Assembly (NCBI RefSeq): GCF_036116635.1
Contig: NZ_CP107995.1
Location: 7,440,001 to 7,504,000 of the forward strand
Direction: 5' to 3'
DNA: 64,000 nucleotides
Origin: Amycolatopsis sp. NBC_00345
GTDB lineage: Bacteria; Actinomycetota; Actinomycetes; Mycobacteriales; Pseudonocardiaceae
Both the position numbers and the translations under genes were made by a program. Positions 32,851 to 40,519 of the stretch are shown piece by piece (within the stretch, counting starts at the first letter, position 1; each line of letters opens with the position of its first letter). The notes below the pieces were generated by a model. The model was not told the DNA's origin. It did not search any database and saw only the letters and a program-made list of their open reading frames with translations.

Positions 32851-33126
32851 ATGGATACCAATCAGAACGTCGGACCGACGTTCTACACAGTCGGGGAAGT
32901 GGCGCGCATCCTGCGCGTCAACCCGGTGACGCTCTACCGAGCCATCCGGGACGACGCTTTCCCCGCAGTCCGCATTCGCACCCGTTATGTCGTGCCCGCG
33001 GCCGCCCTGAACGAACTGATTGCCGAGGTCACGGCTTCGGGTGGCTGCATTGATCTCGCCGAGCTGATCGCCAAGCGCCGAATGGAGCGCGAGGCCGACC
33101 TCACCGCAGGGGGTGCGTCGTGGTGA
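32851..33126 (+). CDS. xis: excisionase-like helix-turn-helix protein
   Basis: The 91-residue protein has FYTVGEVARILRVNPVTLYRAIRDDAFPAVRIRTRYVVPAAALNEL, the winged-helix excisionase/MerR-like domain (helix_turn_helix_17) found next to tyrosine integrases. On AICEs the Xis protein directs excision together with the integrase. Here it is 5.7 kb from int, at the head of the rightward operon running into the WhiB-like and FtsK-like genes, so excision and transfer would be coexpressed. Confidence 0.8.
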   Translation: MDTNQNVGPTFYTVGEVARILRVNPVTLYRAIRDDAFPAVRIRTRYVVPAAALNELIAEVTASGGCIDLAELIAKRRMEREADLTAGGASW

Positions 33127-33467
33127 ACCGGGACAGCTTCAAGGAGATTGCTGCTTATCTGGATCGGTACGCCGTCGTGCCGGATGGCGTACTGGCCGAG
33201 GTGGTGACGCGGGACGGCTTGTGTTTCTGGGCGTTCGACCGCTCGGAGATGCCGGAGCTGTCCGGCGAGGACGCCCCGGACCGGGAGTTGGCCGCTCGGC
33301 TGTGCGCCGGGTGCCCGGTCATGAGTGAGTGCCTGGAACTCGAACTGCGGTCTGCCGGTGCAGACACAGTCGGAGTCTGGGGCGCCCTGCCCGAGTCCGA
33401 CCGGCGGGCCGTCTACCAGGCCTGGCGGGAGCGTCGGGCCGGTCGCGGACGAGGTGAGCGGCGATGA
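33120..33467 (+). CDS. WhiB-like iron-sulfur protein
   Basis: The 115-residue protein has the four WhiB cysteines: one in DGLCFWAF and three in LCAGCPVMSECLEL, followed by the VWGALPESDRR turn (G-V/I-W-G-G/A) and a basic C-terminus. WhiB proteins are 4Fe-4S actinobacterial transcription factors. Element-borne copies may tie transfer to host physiology. GTG overlaps the xis stop. Confidence 0.88.
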   Translation: MVNRDSFKEIAAYLDRYAVVPDGVLAEVVTRDGLCFWAFDRSEMPELSGEDAPDRELAARLCAGCPVMSECLELELRSAGADTVGVWGALPESDRRAVYQAWRERRAGRGRGERR

Positions 33468-33796
33468 CGGTCAACCTGACGCCGACTCAAATCCTCGCGG
33501 GGATCGGCATCTTGCTCGCCTTATTCGTAGTGTGGCGGTTCGGAGCACGCAAGGCGCGCCGAGCAGCCGACGCGGCTCGCGCTTCGGCAAGAGCCGTGTC
33601 GCTGATCGGACGCGTCCTGTTCACGGGAGCCGCGTTCACGGGCGTTCAGTGGCTGGTGATCATGCATCCCGGAAACCCGACGCTGCTGCTCGTCGTGCTC
33701 GGCGTGCCGGACCTGATCGCCGCTCACGTGCTCACCCGGGCTCTAACGGTCACGTCGATGGACACCACCAAGCACCACGGTGGTGGTCGGCGATGA
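33464..33796 (+). CDS. small membrane protein of the transfer operon
   Basis: The 110-residue protein has two hydrophobic segments (about 9-23 ILAGIGILLALFVVW, and about 45-85 with LFTGAAFTGVQWLVIM and LLLVVLGVPDLIAAHVL) and a basic loop (RRAADAARASARA) between them. ATG overlaps the WhiB-like stop. Such small membrane proteins are frequent in AICE transfer regions (spread functions), but no named family is recognised. Confidence 0.72.
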   Translation: MTVNLTPTQILAGIGILLALFVVWRFGARKARRAADAARASARAVSLIGRVLFTGAAFTGVQWLVIMHPGNPTLLLVVLGVPDLIAAHVLTRALTVTSMDTTKHHGGGRR

Positions 33797-34650
33797 CGGA
33801 GCCTGCGAAGGAACTCCGAGGGTTGGAAGGGGTGGCTACCTCCGGGCGGCCACCCGCCCCGACCCGCGCACAGCGGCTTGCCACCGAGGCAGCCGACGCG
33901 GCGGAGGTACGCCGGTGGCAGGACCACCCGGACGTGGTCGCACTGCGAGTCGAGCGTGTCCGGTCTCAGGTGGACCGGCTGTGCTGGGCCGGGATCGTGC
34001 TCGGGCTGGCGTTCACGATGGCCAATGTGCAGTGGTTCGCCGCTGCCGGATCGGTGCCGTGGTCTCTGCCATGGCTGGCCGCATGGCTGCTCGACCCGAC
34101 GGTGTCACTCGTGCTGCTGGCGATCCTGCGCGCCGAGCAGATGACCGCGCGGTACCAGGTCCACACGGGCCGGTGGGTTCGCACGGCAAAGTGGTTGGCG
34201 CTCGGGGCTACGTACGCCATGAACACGTGGGCATCGTTCGCTGCCGGTTCGCTGTCCGGGGTCGTGCTGCACTCGGTGCCGCCGCTGATCGTGTTCGCCG
34301 CCGCCGAGGCGATCACGGATCTCCGGGACAAGCTCACCGAGGCCGTGAAGGTGGCGTTTACGGACGCGGCCGACCACACCGAACCGGCGGTGGAGCGGCC
34401 GGAGGTTCACGAGCCAACGTCATCCCCGGTGCGTCACGAGCCGCGCCGGACGACGAGTGCTCGACGCAAGTTGTTCGCTGATTACCTCGCCGACGCGCGG
34501 GCCGCTTGGTCGGCCGGCGTCGTCATCACACCGGCGTGGATTCGCGAGGTCACGGGCTGTTCGCGCGGCCTGTCGTCTCGGCTCGCCGGCGCGCTCACGG
34601 CGGAACTCAAGGCCACAACCCCGGAAGGGGGCGCAAGTCATGAACTCTGA
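33793..34650 (+). CDS. DUF2637-like membrane protein with C-terminal DNA-binding-like region
   Basis: The 285-residue protein has four hydrophobic segments between about 64 and 172 (CWAGIVLGLAFTMANVQWF, LPWLAAWLLDPTVSLVLLAIL, and others), resembling DUF2637/Spd-type plasmid membrane proteins. A soluble C-terminus has FADYLADARAAWSAGVVITPAWIREVTGCSRGLSSRLAGAL, which could be a helix-turn-helix. It overlaps both neighbours by 4 and 11 nt, so it belongs to the transfer operon. Confidence 0.7.
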   Translation: MTEPAKELRGLEGVATSGRPPAPTRAQRLATEAADAAEVRRWQDHPDVVALRVERVRSQVDRLCWAGIVLGLAFTMANVQWFAAAGSVPWSLPWLAAWLLDPTVSLVLLAILRAEQMTARYQVHTGRWVRTAKWLALGATYAMNTWASFAAGSLSGVVLHSVPPLIVFAAAEAITDLRDKLTEAVKVAFTDAADHTEPAVERPEVHEPTSSPVRHEPRRTTSARRKLFADYLADARAAWSAGVVITPAWIREVTGCSRGLSSRLAGALTAELKATTPEGGASHEL

Positions 34651-35080
34651 CGAGAACGTCGTCGTGAACACGACGGCCGAGTCCGTGAACAGCGCCGCGC
34701 TCCTCACACATACCGGTTCCGACGCGGTCGAGCACGTAGGGCCGGTCCTGGACGGTGAGCTGATCGACGACACGTTGCCACAACCGCGCCGCCGGACCAT
34801 ACGACGCCGGTTCGTGCGGTGGTGGCAGCACTCGCCCCGGGTGCCGCTGTGGCTGAAGAGCAAGCCACAAGCGGTTCAAGCCGCAAAGGACGCGGTCGTG
34901 GCAGCGTTGCGGGCGCCATGGCGCTACCTCGATGCTGTGATCCGCGGTGGGTGGTCGGAGTCCGGTGGTGGCGGCAGTGGGTTCGCGTGGCCGACTACCG
35001 CACGGCAGCCGAGGAATCGGAGAAACTGGCCGACAAGTTCACGGAGATTCGTGAACTCACCTTGTTCCGTTGGAAAGTGA
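34640..35080 (+). pseudogene. N-terminal part of the FtsK/TraB-like translocase, out of frame
   Basis: From ATG 34640 (after GGAAGGGGG) the frame encodes MNSDENVVVN..., then a basic amphipathic stretch RRFVRWWQHSPRVPLWLKSK and ALRAPWRYLDAVIRGGW. After about 34950 the meaning is lost in this frame, while the -1 frame continues with VGVRWWRQWVRVADYR, which is what a translocase N-terminus should contain. A missing G in the GGTGGGTGG tract would explain this. The last ~40 codons of this frame are probably not natural protein. Confidence 0.6.
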
Positions 35081-36552
35081 CCGGCGTCGTGCTCGCCGTC
35101 GTCGCACTGGTGGTCGCGGTGGTGGACCTCGTGTACGGCACCGATCCACTGTGGATTGCCGGAGCCGTCACGTCAGTGGCACTGGCGATCCTCGGACGGA
35201 GGAAGGACGGAAGTCCTGGCCGGAAACCCGCACTTGCCGGTCCCCGGACGCTGACCTGGACCATGGACCCGCAAGTCCTGGTGGACGCGTTCCGGGACGC
35301 GAAGCTGATCGGCAAAGACGAGTCCCTGCGACTGGTCGAACGGGCCGCACGGGTCGGCGACGGGTGGGCGGTCGCGGTCGATCTCCCGGCGACCCGCAAA
35401 GCCGCCGACGTCGTGAAGAACCGGGACGCCCTCGCCTCCGCGCTCGCAGTGGATGAAGTTCAGCTCATTGTGGAACGGGTCCGGGGTAACGGTGGCTATG
35501 CCGGGCGGGTGTCGATGTGGGTGGCCGACGAGGACCCCTATGGCAAGCCGCCCGTGCGGACACCGCTGCTCGGGGTGTCCCGATGGGACGCGTGGCGGCC
35601 AGTGCCGTTCGGCCGGGATGCCCGAGACCGGCGGATTGATCTGCCTCTCGTGTGGACGTCGCTACTCGTGGGAGCGATCCCCAGGCAGGGCAAGACGTTC
35701 GCCGTCCGCCTCGCGTCCGCCGGCCTGATCCTGGACGCGTGGGTCCGGCTCTACGTGGCGGACTTCAAGGCGGGAAAGGACTGGGATGCCGCCGCGCAGG
35801 TGGCACACCGGTTCATGTCCGGAGACGAGCCCGAACACATCCTGACCCTCGTGGACTGGCTCGTCGAGTTGGTGAGCGAGGTCCAGGGCAGGTTCCGGCG
35901 GATGCGAGACCTGGACGACCTGACGTGCCCGGAGTCGAAGGTCACACCGGAGATGTCCCGCGACTCCACGTTGAACATGCCGATCACAGCGGTGTTCATC
36001 GATGAGGTTCAGGTTCCGTTGGAGGATCGGACACCTGTTGTGGTGCAGGGGAAGAAAGTCCCGGCAGGTGAGTACGTGGGCGAACTGCTGACGTGGCTGG
36101 CCAAAAAGGGGCCAGCAGCAGGGATCGTGCTCGTGCTGGCCACCCAACGGCCGGACTCGAAGACCATCCCGTCCGGGCTCCGGGTGGTACTCGGGTCCAG
36201 GTTCGCGCTGCGGGTGATGGACTGGCGCGACTCGAACATCGTGCTCGGCGAGCAGATGAACACGCGCGGGTTCGATTCGTCCCGGCTGCTTCCCTCGCAC
36301 AAAGGTGTCAGCATCCTCCGCCCGGACGGAGACACTGCCGCCGGGGCAGACGTCCTTGCAACCACGGTCCGGACCTACTACATGCCGAACGAGGATTGGC
36401 AAGCCATCTGTCAGCAAGGCCGGGCCCTGCGGGAAGCGGCCGGAACGCTCACTGGGCATGCGGCCGGTCAGGACACCCGACCCGCACTCGACCACGCCGC
36501 CGTCGCGCGCCATCGGGTCCGGCAGCACGGAATCGGCCACGGTGGCGGCTGA
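34951..36552 (+). CDS. FtsK/TraB-like DNA translocase (body)
   Basis: Septal-type double-stranded DNA translocase expected to drive conjugation of the AICE. The 533 codons from 34951 hold two membrane segments (VTGVVLAVVALVVAVVDLVYG and LWIAGAVTSVALAILG) and Walker A GAIPRQGKT (about 241-249). Walker B AVFIDE is at about 347-352, followed by IVLVLATQRPDSKTIPSGLR and RFALRVMD as in FtsK/SpoIIIE motors. The GTG at 34951 is only a nominal start; the natural N-terminus appears to be the frame starting at 34640. If the shift is real and not bypassed, transfer may be impaired. Confidence 0.85.
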   Translation: MVGVRWWRQWVRVADYRTAAEESEKLADKFTEIRELTLFRWKVTGVVLAVVALVVAVVDLVYGTDPLWIAGAVTSVALAILGRRKDGSPGRKPALAGPRTLTWTMDPQVLVDAFRDAKLIGKDESLRLVERAARVGDGWAVAVDLPATRKAADVVKNRDALASALAVDEVQLIVERVRGNGGYAGRVSMWVADEDPYGKPPVRTPLLGVSRWDAWRPVPFGRDARDRRIDLPLVWTSLLVGAIPRQGKTFAVRLASAGLILDAWVRLYVADFKAGKDWDAAAQVAHRFMSGDEPEHILTLVDWLVELVSEVQGRFRRMRDLDDLTCPESKVTPEMSRDSTLNMPITAVFIDEVQVPLEDRTPVVVQGKKVPAGEYVGELLTWLAKKGPAAGIVLVLATQRPDSKTIPSGLRVVLGSRFALRVMDWRDSNIVLGEQMNTRGFDSSRLLPSHKGVSILRPDGDTAAGADVLATTVRTYYMPNEDWQAICQQGRALREAAGTLTGHAAGQDTRPALDHAAVARHRVRQHGIGHGGG

Positions 36553-36850
36553 GCGGATCGAGCTGCCCGAACCGCTGGCGGCCGTCGTCGAGTACCTAGG
36601 CGATGACCTCGACGAGGGCAGGCGGGAGTTCGTGCCGACCGCCGAACTGGTCGAGGCACTTGAGGTCGAGCCGACCGCGTTCGGGCGGCAGATGGGCGAC
36701 TGCGGGTGCCGCTCCGAGCGGTTCCGGGTGCCCGGCGACGACGGCCGAACAAAGCAAGTACGCGGTTACGCGACGGCTGAAATCCGGGCCGCCGTGGATG
36801 CGGTTGCAGCGGGAACGTTGGACCCCGGAGACCGGGAGGACGACCCGTAA
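36542..36850 (+). CDS. small winged-helix-like protein downstream of the translocase
   Basis: The 102-residue protein starts at a GTG overlapping the translocase stop. It has RREFVPTAELVEALEVEPTAFGRQMGDCGCRSERFRVPGDDGRTKQVRGYATAEIRAAVDAV, where a predicted helix-turn-helix plus RGY-type wing resembles the DNA-binding domain often fused to the C-terminus of actinobacterial TraB/FtsK or primase proteins. It may therefore be a detached DNA-recognition domain for the hairpin cluster just downstream. Confidence 0.6.
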   Translation: MAAERIELPEPLAAVVEYLGDDLDEGRREFVPTAELVEALEVEPTAFGRQMGDCGCRSERFRVPGDDGRTKQVRGYATAEIRAAVDAVAAGTLDPGDREDDP

Positions 36851-36970
36851 CCCGTCTCAAGTACCCGTCACGCCGTCTCAGGCGGTGTGACGGGTACAAA
36901 CCCCCGTCGACCAGGGGATACAACACGTGGGACGGGTGAGACGGGTTCAGCGGAACCCGTCTCACCCGTC
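36843..36970. repeat. ACCCGTC repeat/hairpin cluster (candidate transfer locus or origin)
   Basis: ACCCGTC or its complement occurs seven times between 36850 and 36970, plus a partial copy at 36843. Two long palindromes contain them. GTACCCGTCACgCCG pairs with CGGtGTGACGGGTAC around a 7-nt loop. A 20-bp perfect stem starting GGGACGGGTGAGACGGG has a 4-nt AGCG loop (36929-36972). The site follows the translocase genes. AICE clt loci are arrays of short TraB-recognition repeats, so this is a good candidate; transcription termination is an alternative. Confidence 0.65.
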
Positions 36971-36982
36971 CCAAACCCGCCC

Positions 36983-37360
36983 TCAGCGGCCAGGTTCACG
37001 ACCTGGCTGAGGCCGGGGACAGTTGGTCGACGTTCGGGGCCGAGGGGTACCACTGCCGCCGACCAACTTGGTCACCTTGGACAAGACGATCTGCAGTGCC
37101 GCGAGGTGCGCGGCGAGGCGATCGCTGCCAGTCGAAGTCAGGCGCCACGTCGTACGCGCACCATCACGCTTCCGCTCCACGTACCTCGCTCGATGAAGTG
37201 GAGCGAGCCGACTCGACAACAGGTCCGGCCTCATCCCCAACACATCGCGGATCTCACCGGACTTGTGCCACCGTTTGTCTGCCAGTGCCACCGCGATGAG
37301 AAGCCGATCCGGATGAGTAAGCCACCTGTCCAGATCACCGAACCGAGAGCTATCGGCCAC
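36983..37360 (-). CDS. winged-helix transcriptional regulator (ArsR/MarR-like)
   Basis: The 125-residue protein has FGDLDRWLTHPDRLLIAVALADKRWHKSGEIRDVLGMRPDLLSSRLAPLHRARYVERKRDGARTTWRLTSTGSDRLAAHLAALQ, a clear winged helix of the type that represses or senses growth state, with a Pro/Arg-rich tail. It is the last gene of a leftward three-gene run (37598, 37350, 36983) with overlapping ends, so these are cotranscribed. Confidence 0.78.
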   Translation of the reverse strand: MADSSRFGDLDRWLTHPDRLLIAVALADKRWHKSGEIRDVLGMRPDLLSSRLAPLHRARYVERKRDGARTTWRLTSTGSDRLAAHLAALQIVLSKVTKLVGGSGTPRPRTSTNCPRPQPGREPGR

Positions 37361-37601
37361 CGTTGGCGCTCCGGTCGATCAGCTCAGGGTCGGTCGGAGT
37401 TCGACGCAAGCATGACTCGCACGGCATCCCCCGTAGCCCGTCGAGCAGCTCAAGCTGACCCGGGCCGAACGCCGACCCGCACAACGCGGTCAACTGCTCG
37501 GGCGTCGCGTTCTCCGGCGACACCTCGAAGACGTGCACCACCCGGCGCGTCTCACCGACAGTGCCCGGCAACGGACGCGCCAGAAGAAGTCGCACTGTCA
37601 C
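37350..37601 (-). CDS. small cysteine-containing protein of the element
   Basis: About 83 residues from a GTG at 37601 that overlaps the upstream stop. The sequence includes HVFEVSPENATPEQLTALCGSAFGPGQLELLDGLRGMPCESCLRRTP. The CESC pair plus the upstream LTALCG Cys suggests a metal or redox site. No family recognised. It is typical of short genes paired with the next one upstream in Pseudonocardiaceae. Confidence 0.6.
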   Translation of the reverse strand: MTVRLLLARPLPGTVGETRRVVHVFEVSPENATPEQLTALCGSAFGPGQLELLDGLRGMPCESCLRRTPTDPELIDRSANGGR

Positions 37602-38026
37602 TGGACGCCCCGCAGTCCGTGATCTCCGGCGGGAACGGGTGCGATCGAGGCGCTCCCCGCTCCCGTCGGAACCTTGGTCCGGCCGACACTGGCCGGAGTA
37701 CACGGGCGCGCGAACAGCCGCCGCCACAGACCGGGCCTGCTATGCCGATGCTTCGGTGCCCGATCAGCCACGCCCTTCACAGAGGCGTGCGCGGCCAGGA
37801 ACGAATGACACCGAATACACGGCGCACCCGGCGCACACAGAGCCGACATGACGTTCACGACGTGGCCGCACACCGCCCCGTACCGGCCCTGTCGCGCCCG
37901 CATCCCGGTCAAGAACTGTTCGTCGGTGACAGCGTGGTCGCGCCCGTCGACGGCGCACCGGTACCAGCTCAGGTACAACCCGGCGACCTTCCCCGGCCGT
38001 TCGTAGCTCACCCGCAAGCCTTCCAT
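37598..38026 (-). CDS. hypothetical protein with C-x2-C and conserved SWYRC motif
   Basis: About 142 residues from ATG 38026 (MEGLRVSYERPGKVAGLYLSWYRCAVDGRDHAVTDEQFL). It continues GRYGAVCGHVVNVMSALCAPGAPCIRCHSFL, a cysteine-rich patch likely to bind zinc. The sequence style recurs in Pseudonocardiaceae next to small regulators, but function is unknown to me. It shares a divergent promoter region with the second XRE-Nudix gene. Confidence 0.62.
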   Translation of the reverse strand: MEGLRVSYERPGKVAGLYLSWYRCAVDGRDHAVTDEQFLTGMRARQGRYGAVCGHVVNVMSALCAPGAPCIRCHSFLAAHASVKGVADRAPKHRHSRPGLWRRLFARPCTPASVGRTKVPTGAGSASIAPVPAGDHGLRGVQ

Positions 38027-38151
38027 TCTGGGCCTAAATAATCCTTCATGAGAGAATGAAATAAGTCTCTGGTTGGTGCGGGTCACAGACCAGGACAGGC
38101 ACAGGACTTGCAGGCGCCACACGGACGACTCGGGAGCGGAGATGGGGGAAC

Positions 38152-38841
38152 ATGGACGACGACCAGCCGGCACCGCGGACACTGCTCGAACAACTGATCT
38201 GGGAGCGGCGGCAGACCTTCGAGGAATTCGCCGAGTTCGCCGAGAAGTTCGCTCGCGAGCACGATGAGCCGGGCACGCTCAGCGTTCGACATCTCGGCCG
38301 ACTCGTCGCCGGTGCTCACCCGGATGGAAGGCCGCTCGGCGCGGTCCGCCCGGCTACTGCCCGCCTCCTGGAACGCATTTTCGGCTTGAGCATTGACGAA
38401 CTGCTTGCGCCGCTCGACCGGCCAACCGCGATGGCGTTTCAGCCCTTGCGAGTCGCAGTGGCCGTGGTTGTCCGGGGCTCCGAAGTGCTGATCGTCTGCC
38501 GTCGCGCTGAGGACGCAGGCGGCATTTCATGGCAGTTTCCCGCCGGAGTGGTGAAGCCGGGCGGACGTCCGGCCGTGGTGGCGGTCCGCGAGACGCTGGC
38601 CGAAACGGATGTCCATTGCGTCGTGACGCGCAAGCTCGGCACCCGGCTGCATCCGACGACCGGAGTGCTCTGCGAGTACGTCCTATGCGACTACGTGGCG
38701 GGGGAAGCACGCAATGTCGACGTCGTCGAGAACGTCGCGGCGATCTGGGTGGACCGGGCCGACCTCAAGCGGTTCGTTCCGGCCGCGCAGGTCTACGGGC
38801 CGGTTCTCCGCGCGCTCGACGCGGCGAACGCCGGTTCGTAG
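38152..38841 (+). CDS. XRE-like domain fused to degenerate Nudix domain (second copy)
   Basis: The 229-residue protein has RTLLEQLIWERRQTFEEFAEFAEKFAREH...LSVRHLGRLVAG and ARLLERIFGLSIDELL, the N-terminal helix-turn-helix of a large actinobacterial regulator family. It then has a Nudix domain very similar to that at 31456-32121 (LIVCRR, ISWQFPAG, TRKLGTRLHP, ENVAAIWV). The Nudix box ends RETLAETDV: the x5-E position is Gly and the first Glu of the EE pair is Ala. It adjoins the integrase gene convergently, a position often taken by immunity or regulatory genes on AICEs. Confidence 0.75.
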   Translation: MDDDQPAPRTLLEQLIWERRQTFEEFAEFAEKFAREHDEPGTLSVRHLGRLVAGAHPDGRPLGAVRPATARLLERIFGLSIDELLAPLDRPTAMAFQPLRVAVAVVVRGSEVLIVCRRAEDAGGISWQFPAGVVKPGGRPAVVAVRETLAETDVHCVVTRKLGTRLHPTTGVLCEYVLCDYVAGEARNVDVVENVAAIWVDRADLKRFVPAAQVYGPVLRALDAANAGS

Positions 38842-38845
38842 CGAG

Positions 38846-40441
38846 CTACTTCCGCTTCCGGCGTGCCGTGTCGAGCCCGACCACCTTGGCAGGCTCATCG
38901 TCGGCGTGGGGATCGGCGACCACGGCTCGCTTGCCACGGCTCACGCTGACGAGCCCGGCGGCCCTGAGTTGGGCTATCGCGCGCTGAGCGGTCCCAAAGG
39001 ACACCGAGTAGCGCGTGGCCAAGTCGACGACGGTGGGGAGCTGCTGACCGGGCACAAGCACGCCGGACACGATGGCGCCGCGAAGATCCTGCGCGATGCG
39101 CTGGTACGGGCTCGCTTCTTCGGGAGCCACTTCGGGCTTGACCGGGGCGAGCTTCCCGCTCTGGCTGAGTGCGGCAGGCAACTCCGGCAAGTGTCCGGCG
39201 AGCGTTCCCGCCGCGCGCTGGTCCGTTTCGGCAACCCACGCGCTGTAGACCCGAAGGGTCGTCGTCCCGCCGCCACCGTGGCCAAGCCGTCCGGCGACTG
39301 TCCGGACGTCGACACCAGCCGTGATCAGCTCGGTTGCCGAGTAGTGCCGGAGCTGGTGAATGTTCATGTCCCAGCCGAGACGGGCGCACATCCGGGCGTA
39401 GCGCTGGCTCACCGAGTCCGGCTTAAGCCACTCGCTACCGTCCGGCTTCAATGAGAAGACGCGCGCCTTACCAGGCATTTCGTCGAGTCCGGCGAGTTCG
39501 GCACGCTCTTCGCGGTACGACCGGAGCAGCGCGGTCGTCTGAGCGTCAAGCGTGATCCGCCGTTGCTGGTGGGTCTTGGTCTCCTTCTCCCACGTCTTGC
39601 GGCCCTTCTGGGCGATGCTGGTTCGAATGGTCACCACGGCTTCGGACTTGCCGAATTCGAAGCGGTCCCACGCCAGCGCGCACAACTCGCCGCGTCGGGC
39701 GCCAGTGGTGAAGGCGAGCCAGACCAACATGCCCCAGTCGACATCACGCCACGCCTCGTTGGCGATCTTCGCGGCCTGTTCGGTCGTGGGTGGCTTCGGG
39801 TTCGAGCGCGCCGCCGGGAGCGGGTCAGCAAGGTCGAAGTGGTTCGTCCCGAGCCACTTCCAACGCACTGCGCGTTTACCGGCGCCGGACAGGATTGCCT
39901 GAATCTTGCGGAGGGAGCCGTCACCGAGTCCCTTGCACTTGTGCGGACCACAGCGGTCGTCGCATTCGTGCGGCCGGGCCGTCCGATGCTGGATGAACTT
40001 CTCACCCCGGCAGTGCGCGCGGCACGTACGGAGCTGCTTGTAGAACGAGTCCAGAACTTCGCCATCGATCCGGCCGACCTGGATCTCTCCGAGCAACGGA
40101 CGAATGTGGTTCCGGGCCAGCGACTCATAGCCGTCGAGGGTGTTCGACTCGACCTTCAACAACTCGAAGTGCTTCGCGAGGAGCTGGTTCACGGTCGCAC
40201 GCGTCTTGGGGGCGCGGCGCTCGTCGAGCTGGTTGAGCTGGTTGAGGAGCTTCGTCCGGACCTTCTCAGCCTCAGCCGCCGCATGAGGTCCGGCCGGGAC
40301 CACCTCGGTCAGGTGGTATTCCTTCTTCGTCACCGGATCGATACCGGCGTAGACCTTCACCCTGAGTGACCCACTGGGCAGCGTCTCGACCTTGCCGCGA
40401 ACACGACGTTTGCGCTGCTGAGGCTTCGAAGAGGTGGCCAT
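38846..40441 (-). CDS. int: tyrosine recombinase/integrase with C-terminal GntR-type domain
   Basis: Catalyses site-specific integration into tRNA-Thr. The 531-residue protein has an arm-type N-terminal domain (SGSLRVKVYAG), a core-binding domain, and a Cys/His insertion at about 140-169 (C-x3-C...C-x3-C...C). The catalytic set is R249 (TGARRGE), H362-x-x-R365 (HQLRH), H388 (LGHGG) and Y399 (RVYSAW). Residues about 444-505 (SPYQRIAQDLRGAIVSGVLVPGQQLPTVVDLATRYSVSFGTAQRAIAQL) form a complete GntR winged helix, an unusual fusion. The gene ends next to the XRE-Nudix gene and starts 84 bp from the tRNA 3' end. Confidence 0.94.
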   Translation of the reverse strand: MATSSKPQQRKRRVRGKVETLPSGSLRVKVYAGIDPVTKKEYHLTEVVPAGPHAAAEAEKVRTKLLNQLNQLDERRAPKTRATVNQLLAKHFELLKVESNTLDGYESLARNHIRPLLGEIQVGRIDGEVLDSFYKQLRTCRAHCRGEKFIQHRTARPHECDDRCGPHKCKGLGDGSLRKIQAILSGAGKRAVRWKWLGTNHFDLADPLPAARSNPKPPTTEQAAKIANEAWRDVDWGMLVWLAFTTGARRGELCALAWDRFEFGKSEAVVTIRTSIAQKGRKTWEKETKTHQQRRITLDAQTTALLRSYREERAELAGLDEMPGKARVFSLKPDGSEWLKPDSVSQRYARMCARLGWDMNIHQLRHYSATELITAGVDVRTVAGRLGHGGGGTTTLRVYSAWVAETDQRAAGTLAGHLPELPAALSQSGKLAPVKPEVAPEEASPYQRIAQDLRGAIVSGVLVPGQQLPTVVDLATRYSVSFGTAQRAIAQLRAAGLVSVSRGKRAVVADPHADDEPAKVVGLDTARRKRK

Positions 40442-40462
40442 GGGCCGAATTTTACGCCCGTC

Positions 40463-40482
40463 CGGGCCACGTTTCGGGCCAT
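40463..40482. promoter_or_regulatory. candidate right arm-type integrase sites
   Basis: CGGGCCAC (40463-40470) and CGGGCCAT (40475-40482), 12 bp apart, same orientation and spacing as at the left end. They lie between int and the tRNA, so integrase binding could also repress int. Confidence 0.5.
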
Positions 40483-40519
40483 GCGGAGGCTCCGGAGAGT
40501 GCCGGAACCTCCGCTGACC

